Positions 45,481 to 57,616 of a stretch of 64,000 bases of DNA are shown here, piece after piece. The stretch's first letter is position 1, and the number at the start of each line of letters is the position of its first letter. Origin of the DNA: Lunularia cruciata (Eukaryota; Streptophyta; Marchantiopsida; Lunulariales; Lunulariaceae); the NCBI GenBank assembly GCA_948567375.1, contig OX419757.1, positions 9,982,001-10,046,000 of the forward strand, read 5' to 3'. The position numbers and the translations under genes are program-made. The notes under the pieces are model-generated. The model did no database searches, was not told where the DNA came from, and worked only from the letters and a program-made list of their open reading frames with translations.

Positions 45481-46240
45481 TTTTGGCAAAAAGGAAGTCA
45501 CTATAGTAAGTAAGAACTATAGCATACACTAAACTAACAATAAAAGGTATTGGTTGGTCATACAAGAACTTTGAGAGTTTTATAAATACATATGCAACTT
45601 TGAAATTTTTTAAAAATTTCTTGTGATAAATGATCCAAATTTTATTGTTGATGATTGCAAAGAAGCAATGGTCTAGCTATTTGTATTCCTAGTATGCTAT
45701 TTATAGTGATTTCAATCTTGATTCACCTAATAAGTTTAGAGGATGAAATATGAAGAACTTTGAAGCAACATTTTAATATGAGATATAAAAGGCATGTGCT
45801 TTGTGACAATTTTTGTGATATTTTGTGGTTTATAATTTATAGTTTATCCTTAGTTACAATAATATATTTAAAATAAAATAAAAAAAATAAAAAAATAACA
45901 TAGAATTAAATTAATTTTATGTCTATGAAATTATAATTTTTGTTATTTATTTAGTTATTTTTTTAATACTTTGATTGTTTAGACTTGCCTTTAGTTCACC
46001 AAATGCCTTGTTGTGCTTTTTTGTGCTTGCCTTCTCCCCCAACGGTGCCCAACATCACATGGCTTGTCTTGTAGCACCCACAGATGTTGCCTTGTGTCTT
46101 TTCTTGTCTTGCTATGGCCATGGGCAACATCACATGGCATCCTTTTATTTTTCTACTATCCGAAGGCATCTCCGAGTGGCAACTAGTAGCTTCTTGGATG
46201 AGTCATGATGCTTACAGTTATAGGTTGGTGACTTTTACAA
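45481..46240. other. Non-coding, with an AT-rich core
   Basis: 45600-45960 is AT-rich without structure. 45975-46208 contains a repeated CATCACATGGC motif (twice about 75 bp apart), the only pattern seen. No protein family is recognised. Confidence 0.4.
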
Positions 46241-48690
46241 GTACTTGCATGTACAAGGTTTGTGAGTTCTTGGGACAAGAATTCTTGCACAAATTTGGTT
46301 AAAGGGAGGTAGTTTTAACTGACTGTGGATATAATTAGAGATGCACTTGCAATGCTAAGAGGGAGGACACCAAGAAGAAGGACTATTCCTTACATAACTA
46401 TTTCAGATTGGTTTCCAGAAAGAGATAGGGTTGCAAAGAGATATTTGGCAAGACAATGTGTGTATCTTGCATTTAGGGCTTTCTTCTAGTTGAGGGTGAA
46501 CTTGTGCCACCAACTATTTGGCCCAAAATTGTACATGGGCATTTGGTTCTCAACACCAAGATAAAGTTGAGGAGATTTGGTATGGAAGATTACAATTGGA
46601 GGAGTTAGCATTTTGAGCTATCACTACAAAGGTGGGGAGTTGCAAAGCCAATTGAGGAGACGGAAGGGGCACAAGTTTAGAGTCACCTTCCTTGGGCAGA
46701 TACTCACTCCTCTCTTTGTGGAGAGAGGTTACATTCCTAAGGATGAAGTATCCTACTTGAGTGATGGAGAGGAGGAGATTATATGCGATGATGAGGATGG
46801 AGAGGATGAGAATGAGGATGAGAGTGCTAATGATGGGGAGGATGAGGATGTTGAGTGACTAATTAAACAGTTGTTGGTGTATTGATTTTTGGCAAATTTT
46901 GTATGTTTTCATTGTTTGAAGCATACAAAAGCTTTATTGTATACACCATTACCGGATTTAATAAATGAGTTAATTTAACTTAACTACCTTAATTAATGAA
47001 CTTGTGTATTTACTTGATTTAAGGTGAGTTTTACTTGATGGATGACTATATGTACCTATTCTGAATAGGTGTTCAACATATTCATGTTGAGACATTGCCT
47101 CACCAATAGTGAAGTTAGGGAAGTCATAGTTTTCTTGAGAGAGTTTCTTCTCCATCTTCATCCTTTGAGATAGCTCTTCTCCCTCTTCTCCCCTTCTTCA
47201 TCCATGGAGAGTGCACTTCACTCCTTGCACCAAAGAGTCCCCTCCCCCTCTTGTTCTATTGATATAAAGCATGTATCAGATGATTGTGTCTGAGTGGCTG
47301 AGGAGGGAAAGAGACTTCTTGTTGAGCAAGATAGAAGATTGGAGAGCTTGGAGGAGTAGGATAGATTGTTCTCAAAGAGAGAGATACTCCTTTGTGAGTG
47401 AGAGGATACTCTTGCTGCAAAGGAGGAGATGCATCTAACCTTTACTACTTATGAGATAGAGAGAAAGAGAGAGCAGAGGTTAGTTGACTTGGACTTGAAT
47501 ATCCTAGGTGCCGCTGCCATAGTTGAGGGTCCAGTATAAAATCATGCACAAGAGTTAGCATTTGTTATGGAGAGGTGCAAAAGTGCACATGTTTAGATAG
47601 ATGAGAGTGAGAGTAGTCTAGCTTAGGTGAGGGCTTGTGTGGTTTATCTTGGACTAAGACTAGATAATAATTTCATGCCAGACCAATAGTGAGACACAAA
47701 CCCAAATATATGCTACCCACGTATTATCCCACAATGTTGTGACTCAAGAGAACCAAAATTTTGCCTTCCATTCCTTACCTTGCAATCTGGTGACTCAAGG
47801 GACTTAAACTAAGTTTAGAGAGACACTTTTTTTTGTCAAGAGAGTATATACATATTCTCTTCTTAAGATTCTTATGGAAGAAGATTATTGTTGTGGATGT
47901 TACTTGTTTGGCATCATTATGGCTTTGTCATAGCACTGGTTACAATGTGTGGGAGAGTTAGATGATTAGGCATGGCTGGTGCTCCCACACACAGTCAAGG
48001 CCAATAGGGTGGGTAGCACATCTTAGTGTTAGCCATTTCATTCAATTTTGTTTTTTATGCTTTGAGGTTATCTTGTAGATAAATCTTCCACTTAATGGAG
48101 TTGAGTGGTTGCTATGGAGCATGTGATAATGGTCAAAACTCCCAATGGGAGTTCACATAGGGTCTCAACTCATGGCTTGTTTGTGTTCTACAGATGTCCA
48201 ACATGATGATGAGTTCAAATGACTTAGAGTTGGATCCTATGAGCATCTCATTGCATTAGGTTTACCGCTTTTTGATCTTTTGATCTTGGATAGTTATGCA
48301 CTCTCTTACTATAGGAACCATCTACATGGTGCTATCCATACTCCCTACTTCCATCCTTGCAGGCAAAAGAGATCATCAAACACTTGGTCATTTGATCCCT
48401 TGATGAGTACTTTGGATAGATTTTTCCATGATGATAGGCTTGCTATTAGTTGGCTAGAAGAGGAGTGGATGTCCGGTAGACTAAGTTCTTATAGTAGTGA
48501 TCTATATTACCTTCTTGCTAGCAATATCAAGCACCAATCTTTGGATGAGAGTGAGTGGCACCTTTGGTGGTCATTGAGTCCATTTGGGACTCAACATGAT
48601 GTATACCAATGTAGACTTGAAGATGCGGTAGCACATAGACTCCATGTTGCATCTCCCTCTTCTTCTTCACCTCCTTCTCCTCTAGCATAG
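46240..48690 (+). pseudogene. Unrecognised decayed coding region, plus strand
   Basis: Three readable parts lie on the plus strand. 46340-46860 encodes RRRTIPYITISDWFPERDRV, then LRRRKGHKFRVTFLGQILTP, and ends in a long Asp/Glu tail (residues about 68-93 of the run 46577-46858). 47290-47500 gives a Glu/Arg-rich coiled coil. 48280-48690 encodes 136 residues including FHDDRLAISWLEEEWMSG and a Ser/Pro-rich end. Stops interrupt the links. The set looks like one or two dead repeat-borne genes, but I recognise no family. Confidence 0.35.
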
Positions 48691-48880
48691 TGACTACACA
48701 TTTATACACATCATATGTATCATATTTATTATTAGACATTTATTTCCATTCTCAATTTCTCTATGCCTCTCTCTCATATCTCATATCATCTCGTATCATG
48801 TAATATGTATCATATTTTTCATTCTACATTTATTTACATTTTCACTTTTCACTTCATCCTCATATCCGTTGAATTTTATT

Positions 48881-49160
48881 CACTTATGTTTGGGTGTCAC
48901 TTGGCACCTAAGTGTACCACTTGCTAACCACAGGTGCCATTGTGCACTATATACCCAACCGGCATCACTTGGCACTACCCTTAAACTTACATACACTTTG
49001 GCATGCACCACCTCATGACATTGTGCACTTATGTTTGGGTGTCACCGAGCGCCTATGCACACTACCCACTCACAATAGGCGCCATTGCATGCCTTCCATA
49101 CCCAACCGACATCACTTGGCACCATCATAAAACTCCTCCCAAAATAGTGCATGCCACCTT
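48881..49160. repeat. Tandem duplication, period about 145 bp
   Basis: CACTTATGTTTGGGTGTCAC starts at 48881 and again at 49026. Both units continue with a GGTGCCATTG / GCGCCATTG block and end ACCCAACCG-CATCACTTGGCAC. TTGGCAC and related TGGCA motifs are dense here. The units are about 80% alike by eye. Confidence 0.7.
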
Positions 49161-49383
49161 GTGGCATTGGGCAACACTAGGCAATGTTGAGGCAACATTG
49201 AGCGGCATTGGGCATTCTTGGATTAAGCAATGTCAAGCGTGCGCTTTTGTTCAACTTTGAGAATAAGAAGAACTTGTTCCATAAACCTTTAGAGGCACAA
49301 AAATCTCAAATCTCATAAACTGAACCATAATACATAGTCAATATAGTAGTCAAAGACCATCTTTGATTATAAACATACTTGGG

Positions 49384-50900
49384 TTACATGAAAGTGCCTT
49401 CAATGGTGGTATCATATTTGTTGTCATTGGAGTATGAATTTGGAGTGGGATGTTTTGGCTTGGGACTATAATTTGTAGCAAAAGGCTTGACTGCATGCCA
49501 ACCTTGAGTGAGCACTTTGAAATACAGACTTATTTCCTCAAGAGATTCTCCTTCCCACAAGAGACTCTTTTTGGTTTCATGAGTGCGCTTTGACTCTTGA
49601 CTCATCTCCTTGAACCCCTCTTTGTTTGCTCTAGCTTTCCTTTTATCAACACTCAATTTCTTCTTAATCTCAACTTTCATCTTCGCTGTCTCTAATCTAA
49701 CACACTCAACTTCCATTCTCATCAATGTTTTCTCTCTTTTCCTCATGTTGTTGGCCTCTAGTTCAACTAGTTGTAACCTCTCCCTAGATTCTATAGTGTC
49801 AACCTTCAACATGATGATTTCTGCTAAATCTTGAGACAATGACATACTAGGTGACATTTTGGATACCTTACTTGCTGATATTACACCTTTTCTCCTTGTT
49901 GGGTCATGTTCTTCTTCTTGGTCAAGGAAGTGCCCTCAACCAATCCACTATAAAAGTTAGTGGAGGTGGTGTAACAAAAGGTGAGTCTTCTATTGGTGCA
50001 ACAAATTGTGACTCCTCCTTAGGTGATTGGATTCTATTCTCCAAGCCTTCCATGTAAACATTAGGTAGACTTCCTACCCCTTGGGTGTTCAAGAAAATTG
50101 GGGGGCATGAGTCCAAGAGCACTGGCTCTAGAGGAGATGGGAATTGAGAGCTAGTCAAGATGGTTCCTTCACATTCATGGACCTCCTTGGCACCAACCTT
50201 GCTTGAATTGGGATTTAAATCTCCCAAGCTTACCATAGCAAGTGGAGTAATTTTTGCTCTATTCCCAAAACCTGGCGTCCATTCTAGCAAAATGTGTGCA
50301 CATTCCATTCAATTTGTCATCTATACTTCTCCATCCTTTGTCATATTCCTTTTCTATGAGACCTGCTCCAATAGACTTGTTTTTCAACTCTCAAGTTTCT
50401 TTACATGATTTCATGTACCTAAGCCATTTCTTGTACAGTCTATCACCCATCATAGAAGTAGGAAATCCTTGCCCCTTCCAAACTAGAAATGTGGCCATGA
50501 AACTAAAAGCAATGGATTTTTAAATGAGCTTTTTGCAATTCACACCATGAATCTGTGCAAATGCTCGGGGTCTTCCAAATTATCCAATATTTGGCCATAA
50601 CAGTGCATCACCATGCAGAACCATTCGTCCTCTTTTGTTTTGCTAGGCACGGAAGAAACCATCCTCAACAATTCTCCAAATTTCCTTAATGATGGTATTG
50701 GTTGTGAATCCAAATGTGAGTCTAAAGGTCTTGGTTTCGCATCCAAATGTGAAGCTTACACTACAATCAGGTACTTGATCTCTTGTTGCATAATTTTTTT
50801 TGCCCTTTGGGAGCAAAATTCCTTGACCCTCAATCAATTTTTTTGTTGCCATAGTGCAACACAGATCATTTTCCATAACTTGCACTATCTCCCTTTCCAC
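49384..50900 (-). pseudogene. Unrecognised decayed gene with C-terminal coiled coil, minus strand
   Basis: In gene direction: 50900-50640 (KKLIEGQGILLPKGKKNYAT), 50746-50540 (EDEWFCMVMHCYGQILDNLE), a block near 50400-50260 (LIEKEYDKGWRSIDDKLNGM then HFARMDARF), a Pro/Ser-rich linker (49922-50308) and 157 open codons (49384-49857) with a Glu/Arg/Lys coiled coil (RERLQLVELEANNMRKREK). The lay-out, a possible DNA-binding N-terminus plus coiled coil, is reminiscent of MYB/trihelix-like proteins of PIF/Harbinger elements, but this is a weak guess. Frameshifts and stops indicate a dead copy. Confidence 0.35.
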
Positions 50901-51879
50901 ACTAATCTATTGAAAAGAACCACCATACCAATACAAAACTAATAAACCTGCAGCGTAGTTTATTGACAAGAGCATTAGCACACCGATGGTGAATTTGAGT
51001 TCAAATAGTTGAGTGTGACATTTTGGATCTACCAATTTTTTTCATGAATCACCCTCTAAGAATCACCCACCAAAAAATTGACAACCCTCTCAAGAAGCCA
51101 TGTCACCTCTTCTTACACTGATTTGATAAGGCACACCTAAACATAGGAAATATAGTATCTAAATTTTATAAATGAATACAACTTGCACTAAATATCACAT
51201 AATATTATTTGTGGTGCGTCTATTTATTAGCATTTCATCCCCTTACATAGTTCACTAAAAATAATTATAAAATTTATCTTTTTATCCCATAGACATCCAT
51301 CAAAAATATTTCTAAAACCCCCACACCGTACACCATTTCTACACTTCCCGCGACGGCCATCACCCCGCCATTTCAATTGATTGGGTTGAAAGAGAGCTTG
51401 CAAATGGAAGATAAAGCTGCGGTAGGTCTGAAGTTGGGTCATCTGTGCAACTTCTTTTCTTCGTGCTTACCGGCCTTCTATTGAGTAGTGCCTGAAAAAG
51501 CTAATTAATAAGTGGCAGAGATGGACTCAACTGTACCCCGAATTTGGCACCAAGGCTTCGCGGTGCCTCAAGTTGGCAGAAAATCTTAATGTACAATGAC
51601 ACTTAATGCCACTTAATGTCAGTTCCGTTGAAATATTGATGAGAATTCCGGCTCGAACTTGGGCTGGATCTAGAGGTCATCCAATAACCAACTTCGGGCC
51701 AGATGGTGTTGAATCTGACTGGAATTTCGGGATGGATGGGAAGCTCAACTTTAAATTAGTTTGAGTTGGAGAAGAACTTAACATGGAACCTCATCTGTCA
51801 CGACTTCCCAATCCAATTTATTGTTTGCCATATGTCAGACAATCTCATCAGTATCCAAATTCAGCATAACGTTACTTTG

Positions 51880-52083
51880 AAGACCCGCAGGATCAACTCT
51901 TCTTGATTCACGATTACTCTGAGCAATTTTCTCTCATTCGTTCCATCTACAGCCTCTTCGCTGTATCTCAGCTCGTCACTTCTCTGAACTGAAAAGGATT
52001 TCAACCCTATTTCATCTATTTCAGATCTGTCAAGTCTCGCTTGTTGAGGCCAGAAGTCCCTTAGTTCTTGCAACCGATGAACT
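51880..52083 (-). CDS. Possible internal exon of an unknown gene
   Basis: On the minus strand about 68 codons are open (LQELRDFWPQQARLDRSEID ... EELILRVFK). They are bounded by TTGCTGCAG before and GTAACG after, both good plant splice sites. The translation has balanced, protein-like composition. I do not recognise the family and found no further exons with confidence, so it might also be a chance frame in the second gene island. Confidence 0.25.
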
Positions 52084-52544
52084 GCAGCAATGTTGCACGT
52101 TTAATTGGATCTCACAATGCAATAAGGAATTAGAAGACCATTGTCTACGGGTTGGTTAAATAAGATGCCAAGTAGAATTCAAGCGTCACGTTAAGGAGAA
52201 GGGTACTGCTAAGTCTTTCTGCCAACTTGAGGGTACCGATGAGTCTTGTTGCCAATTTTGGCGCACGGTTAAGTCCATATCTGAATCTTGTGAAGTGGAG
52301 AAACTTCAGCAAAGTGGCTGTGGAATGCGAACAAAGGTGGATTCCTAAAGCAAAATAGAAATTATGAGAAATTATGAAAATTAGAGTAAGCTGTGAAAGG
52401 TAGAAAGAATCCATGAAAACATACATCATCCTCGTCCCAAGAGGCAGATCCCTCCCGGAAGCAGTTTGGGGATGGGACTGCACTACTTGCCCTACTATTA
52501 TAGGTATTTCCTTTACTATAATAAATGATAATCCTCTTTGAAAG

Positions 52545-52890
52545 GGAAGGAAGATTGCAGCGGATTACGAGCCACTATACCCTAATATTATAGGTACCTC
52601 CTTTACTATAAGAAATACTATAGTAAATGACAGTCCTCTTTTAAATGACAATCCTCTTCTCATATCGATACTATTGGGGCCATTCAACCTTTCTTTTTCT
52701 TTCCCTTGTATGGCTTGATAAGATCCCATCCTTCTTGTGTTGATTGATAGTGTCTTCCCATCCTTCTTGTGTTCTATGCGGTCTTTCTTGTGATCGGCCT
52801 TTGTTGCTTGATAGGGTCTTCCCATCGTTCTATGTGGTCGAATTTCTCTTTTAAAGGAAGGAAGATGGCAGCGGATTACGATCCACTATA
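52545..52890. repeat. Direct repeats of about 36 bp flanking a 0.3-kb segment
   Basis: GGAAGGAAGATTGCAGCGG and GGAAGGAAGATGGCAGCGG, each followed by ATTACGA(G/T)CCACTATAC, occur near 52545 and 52854. The segment between includes a block (52654-52840: CTCATATCGATACTATTGGG, CCCTTGTATGGCTTGAT, CCCATCCTTC, GTGTTCTATGCGGT) that recurs at 57511-57616. This suggests a small mobile or duplicated unit. Confidence 0.5.
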
Positions 52891-53205
52891 CTGTACTCTG
52901 AACGGCTGGTTGTGCACGACTTCCTTTTCTGCACGTGACAAATCCATGCAGAGTTGAGCGGGAGAACTGAGGAGAGACTGCTTTATTAGATTTGACGGCG
53001 TACTATCAAACGACCACTGAAAAAATTATTGTAACGCACTTCCTGTTTTTTCCTTTCTTGCACTACGATCCTTAAATTACCATCACCATACATCAAGCAA
53101 TCCGAGTTCGTTCGACCATTTCGAGACCTTCTCAATAATAGTTACGCATACTCTCCAAGCACTGTAGAGCTCGTGTGGAGGGCTCGTATCGTCAGTCAGA
53201 GGCCA

Positions 53206-54309
53206 ATGGGACCAAAACGGTTTCAACAGTATTCGAGCAAGCAGAACATCCTGCTGGTTGGAGAAGGAGACTTTTCTATCTCTTCTGCGTTGGCTCGTGG
53301 ACTCGGGGACGCAAACAGACTGCTAGCGACCTCATTGAGTTCTGAAGGTATGATTATTACTGAAGTGCTATATTTCATGAGTCAAGTCTGTACGCATCCA
53401 CTGTCTTCTTCAGGTTGTAAGGTTTTGTAACCCGAGCCCTGTACGTGATGTCCCCTAGCACCAAACCTACGGGAGCCTTTTGGCTAATTATAGTCAGAAA
53501 TGACTCACAAGATAGTGGATTTTCTTAGAAAGATCCGTTCGGTAATTTGCGTGCTTTGGGTGTTTGCTTTGGCGTGCTGATTGAAGTCTGGAAGTCTTTG
53601 TTTGAGTATATGTACAGCCTGTGTCCTTGGGAAATATGCACAGGCTCCAACAGCCTTGTGGAACCTGAAAAATTATGGAGCTCGAGTACTTTACAATTTC
53701 GATGCTACTGCTCCTCCGACCAACTATCCGCAATATTTCCACCGTATCATATTTAATTTCCCTCATGCAGGGTACTTCGGCCTCCCAGAGTGGACGAAAA
53801 CAGTCATCAGGTGAATGCATATGCCTCGTAGGTATATATTTTTCGTATATCAGGGTTATGGTTCTCGCCAGCTACATAACTAAATCTTGTGATCTACACA
53901 CATGCTTGAGATGCCCCCTACTCCTGAAATTGAGAATACTACAGAGAGTTGATGTAAGCCTTGATGTCTTTACGGACCCTTCAGTTTGGTTAGGCCAATT
54001 ATAAGTTCTAATTTGGTGAGGCATGGCAGGAAACATCAAGACCTTATACAACGCTTTTTGCTTTCTGCATCTGAGATGATGAGGCGTAACGATGGCGAGA
54101 TTCATGTGACGATTCAGGACTACGATCCTTACAATCGGTGGAATATCGAGGGTTTGGCTCTATCCACTGGCCTAAAACTCAAAGGGTCATTTTTATTTGA
54201 CTTCAGCGCCGATCCTGGTTATATCAACCGAAGGGGAAGTGGGCGCCGTCCAGGACGCACTTTTCCTCTGATCTGTGGCTATTGTCGCACTTACAGACTC
54301 GCCTTTTGA
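53206..54309 (+). CDS. DUF2431 / BMT5-like Rossmann-fold RNA methyltransferase, three exons
   Basis: Predicted 204-residue protein joined from exons 53206-53347, 53618-53810 and 54030-54309 (TGA at 54307). Introns are GT-AG, 270 and 219 bp, and phases agree. Exon 1 encodes the S-adenosylmethionine loop ILLVGEGDFSISSALA followed by LLATSLSSE; exon 2 gives LYNFDAT and FHRIIFNFPHAGYFGLPE; exon 3 gives KHQDLIQRFLLSASEMM, GEIHVTIQD and a GYINRRGSG-type end. These are the conserved blocks of the family of yeast Bmt5, a methyltransferase making 3-methyluridine in large-subunit rRNA. Length matches single-domain plant members. The ATG at 53206 fits; the frame is open upstream but has no other ATG. 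Exact rRNA target in this plant is not known. It lies in the second gene island. Confidence 0.85.
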
Positions 54310-54927
54310 TTGGCAAATAGTATGACGCCGAATTAGTCAATTTCGCATCTATACTTACAGCCTCGGTCCCCTCGGGGAAAATTTCACTCTGCCTCGGCAT
54401 GAGAAAATCGAAATGGGTCTTGCTCAATTCGTATGGCAAATGAGGACTCTGAAAATTTTCTAGACCTCCTAGATGAGGCTACTACAAGAGGGTAAAGGGA
54501 TATCTGTTGGCCACGAATTTCTCCCTCATCGCCAGCAACTTGAAGTTACTGTATGCGAGTTCTCTTCGTTGATACAGCAGACGGTTGGAGCATCAGATCG
54601 AGACCAGGAGATAGTACGGACGATCAGCCGAAACTGGATACGCCAATAGTTCTTTCGTGGTGACGACCTCAATCGACGAACTTCTTTCGAAAAGTTCGAA
54701 CTTCTTTCTTCTATGCGTTTCGAGTCTTATGGTATTCAGTGCAGCAGCGATTGCTGTACCGCTATGCAAATGATGGGAGGCGTTTCGGCGTCTTTCTCAT
54801 GTTAGGTGGTGCTCGTTCATGTATATTGAAGTCTCTCTAGATATCGTACTGTCCCGTGAACAGTTCCTGCCCCTGGGCGTTCTCTTCGTATTACCGCTTT
54901 CTTGGTTTCAAGTGATGTGTAGTTGAA
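54310..54927. other. 3' flank of the methyltransferase gene
   Basis: No open run is convincing. Composition is balanced, and the region probably includes the 3' untranslated part of the methyltransferase gene. I see no repeats or RNA genes. Confidence 0.4.
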
Positions 54928-55111
54928 GAGTGTGAATTGACAGTAATGTAAAAGGGCATATTCATTTAGCACTGTGATCAGCCGCACCGGGATAAACTAC
55001 TGAACGCCTCGGAGGCTTGACGAGTGTTAATTGACAGTAATGTACAAGGGCATATTCATTAAGCACTGTGATCAGCCGAACCGGGATAAAATACTGAACG
55101 CCTCGAAAGCT
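54928..55111. repeat. Tandem duplication, period 94 bp
   Basis: Two adjacent units start GAGTGTGAATTGACAG (54928) and GAGTGTTAATTGACAG (55022). They share GGGCATATTCATT, GCACTGTGATCAGCCG and CTGAACGCCTCG. About 10 differences are visible, so it is a fairly young duplication. Confidence 0.88.
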
Positions 55112-57510
55112 AAGATTGTCTCAATCCAGGATATTCTTCGAGTTGTTTGATAGCTTTACAACTGAATGACAGTTAGCTACGAAAACGAGCAGGGGTTTCC
55201 ACTCCTTAGAACAAGCGAACAGAGTTGAATATTCAGTTGTAACGATAGTTGAAAAACGTTCGGTTGGCGGAATCGATAGGTGTATTCTTTTCTGTTGTGT
55301 TCAGTATGCATTAGATGCGCTTGTACGTGGACCACTGTATCAGGATTCTGTCCAGGCACTTCCTTTAGCAATTTCTTGAGTTCTAGCGTTGTTCGACTAC
55401 CAAACCTTGAAATTCTCTTTTCAGTTCAAATTTCCTCTTTTCAGCTGGTTCCAGTTTTACAATATGGCTGAAGCTTGTAGAACGAAAACATACCAACTAA
55501 AACCTTTTAACCGAAAGAGATGCACTGGACTGAAATCCTGTACAGGTTGCCCCAACAAGCAATTCGTCATACGATTTGAAGCTAAGAAAACTGTAACAGG
55601 CCTTCAGCCCGTAAGTGGGAAATTCTTCGGCACTCCTAAAAAAATGGAAGTTTTCTGCACTCCTGAAAGAGTCTAAAAGCCGAGGCATTTCTCCTACTCT
55701 CATAATCATGAAAGCTATTTAATAAGGTGTAATACGAAGACGGAGCATTGGCATTGACTTGGAACATTACAAATGATGAACACATGCCCGCCCGACCTTG
55801 GTATAAAGAGGGACTCAAACGTGTTTATAAAGAGAGACTCAAACTCAAATTGTGTTTGCATAAATGCTCAAAGAGCAAGCGACAATAGCTTGTAGACGTT
55901 CTTTATTTCTGGCAGATTCTTCGACAGTGAGAATCGAAATCACTCATACCCATCACTATGGCAGTCGCATACAGTGGAAGATATAATAAGAAACAAACAG
56001 AAGCATACACATCAATTGTTATCCAAGTTGAACTTGCGCTCTGATCAAACTCGGGACAATACCCCATTGGTTCCAGTATTCCCAAATCATATTTACCTAT
56101 AAATAACGTCGGTTGAACGTGAAGAATTGGACTGAACCAGTTCAAGCGTCTTTTCTTGTGGATGGGAAGACAGTCAAAGAGAACTCTAATAGTAATGTAC
56201 TGTATGTGGGAAGAAAAGAAAGCAAACGAAGGAGAGAATAACGTCTGTGCTGCTGCTAATCCTGAGAACTCTTATCGGTTTCTGCAACAATATGGTTAAA
56301 GAATTAGTAGCCCAAGTTTGTAGGGTGGTGAATCCAAGCTTCTGGTGGTATTGGAAGATATGGAGAGGAGCCTAGTGTGATATTTTGTTATTCTTGTGCT
56401 AGCCATGGTTATGTTCCCTAGGTGGAACCATCCGGAGTGGCTCGGGATACACCATGCTTGGTGTATCACCAACATTTTACTTTGCAAAGGGTAAAGATCC
56501 ATGTGGGAAGGATGCACAAGGAGTACGATTAGACCCTTTGGGATTCTTGAATTGCCTCTAGGATCTAAGGATTTTGTCACATGCTTCTTAGATGTTGCAC
56601 TTGCAGAGGATGTTCTCTATGTGGATGACCTTCCTAAACTAGGAGATCCACATGTGGTATTTGATATACTCTTCTCTAGTATTGCCCATCAACAAACTTA
56701 CCTTATCTGCATGGTGACCCCTTCCTCGACTTTCATATCATGTCTACGAGATTTTGATAGGAGGATTATGGGGTCTTTGGTGATATCATCAAACTAGGGA
56801 CATTTGAGAGTGTGATGGGAGATTTGGCACGGAGATAAACATCTCTATTGATCTTGTGCAAAGGGGTAGGTCTATTGTATATGGAGGAGACAACACCTAT
56901 AGTGTTTGGGTAATTAGGCTCCCTTGGCACCTCTACTTTCCTCTCATTTTGTGGTTGCTGCTAGGCCATTTAAGAGACTTATATGATTGAGGTGGAGTAG
57001 GTAACCTTTTCTCTCCAAGTGTTATTGTGGTAGACAAGAGATGGTCTATCTCTATGGGCATGGGAGGACCTTCCATCCTTTGCTTCACTATTGTTAGATT
57101 GGAACAGAGGTTTGTAGTCTTCCTTGATGGAACAACAATGTCAACATATACTACATTCTCTCTTAGTTGACTCATCCATTCTTTGTGCCACTAGAGTATG
57201 TCTTTGCTCTTGCTCCAACAAGGGGGCAGGCTCTTGGATCCTAACTTGACCATACATTATGGCATTTTGACTTGCACCAAACACTTTCTCTATAGTGATG
57301 AGGTTTCATCTAGGTTTGGTCCACCTGTTTGCATCTTCATTACTCACTTGTGAGTGTGGTTCTACACAGGATGCATCAGCTGATGCAATCCATCAGTTGG
57401 TGCAATCCATAGGAGAGAAATTGCTCTAGGTGATGCTTCTTTGGATGCTCCAATAGTTTACAGACCTAACGACTTGCATAGCTTGAATATCTTAGGTGTG
57501 GTAGGGCATA
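55112..57510. other. Mostly non-coding; no gene recognised
   Basis: Open frames at 55389-55676 and 56501-56797 do not look like known proteins. Composition changes from balanced to AT-rich near 56.3 kb, marking the end of the gene island. I see no LTR ends or exon pairs that I trust. Confidence 0.4.
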
Positions 57511-57616
57511 TTTCTCATATCAATACTATTGGGGCCTAGCCCCATTCTACATCATTTGTCTCCCTTGTATGGCTTGATGGGTCTTCCCATCCTTCATGTG
57601 TTCTGTGTGGTTGCCT
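57511..57616 (+). repeat. Dispersed repeat shared with 52654-52840
   Basis: TCTCATATCAATACTATTGG, CCCTTGTATGGCTTGAT, GGGTCTTCCCATCCTTC and TGTGTTCTGTGTGGTTG match the blocks at 52654-52840 in order and orientation. It is probably a fragment of the same short mobile element or of an LTR. Confidence 0.55.
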
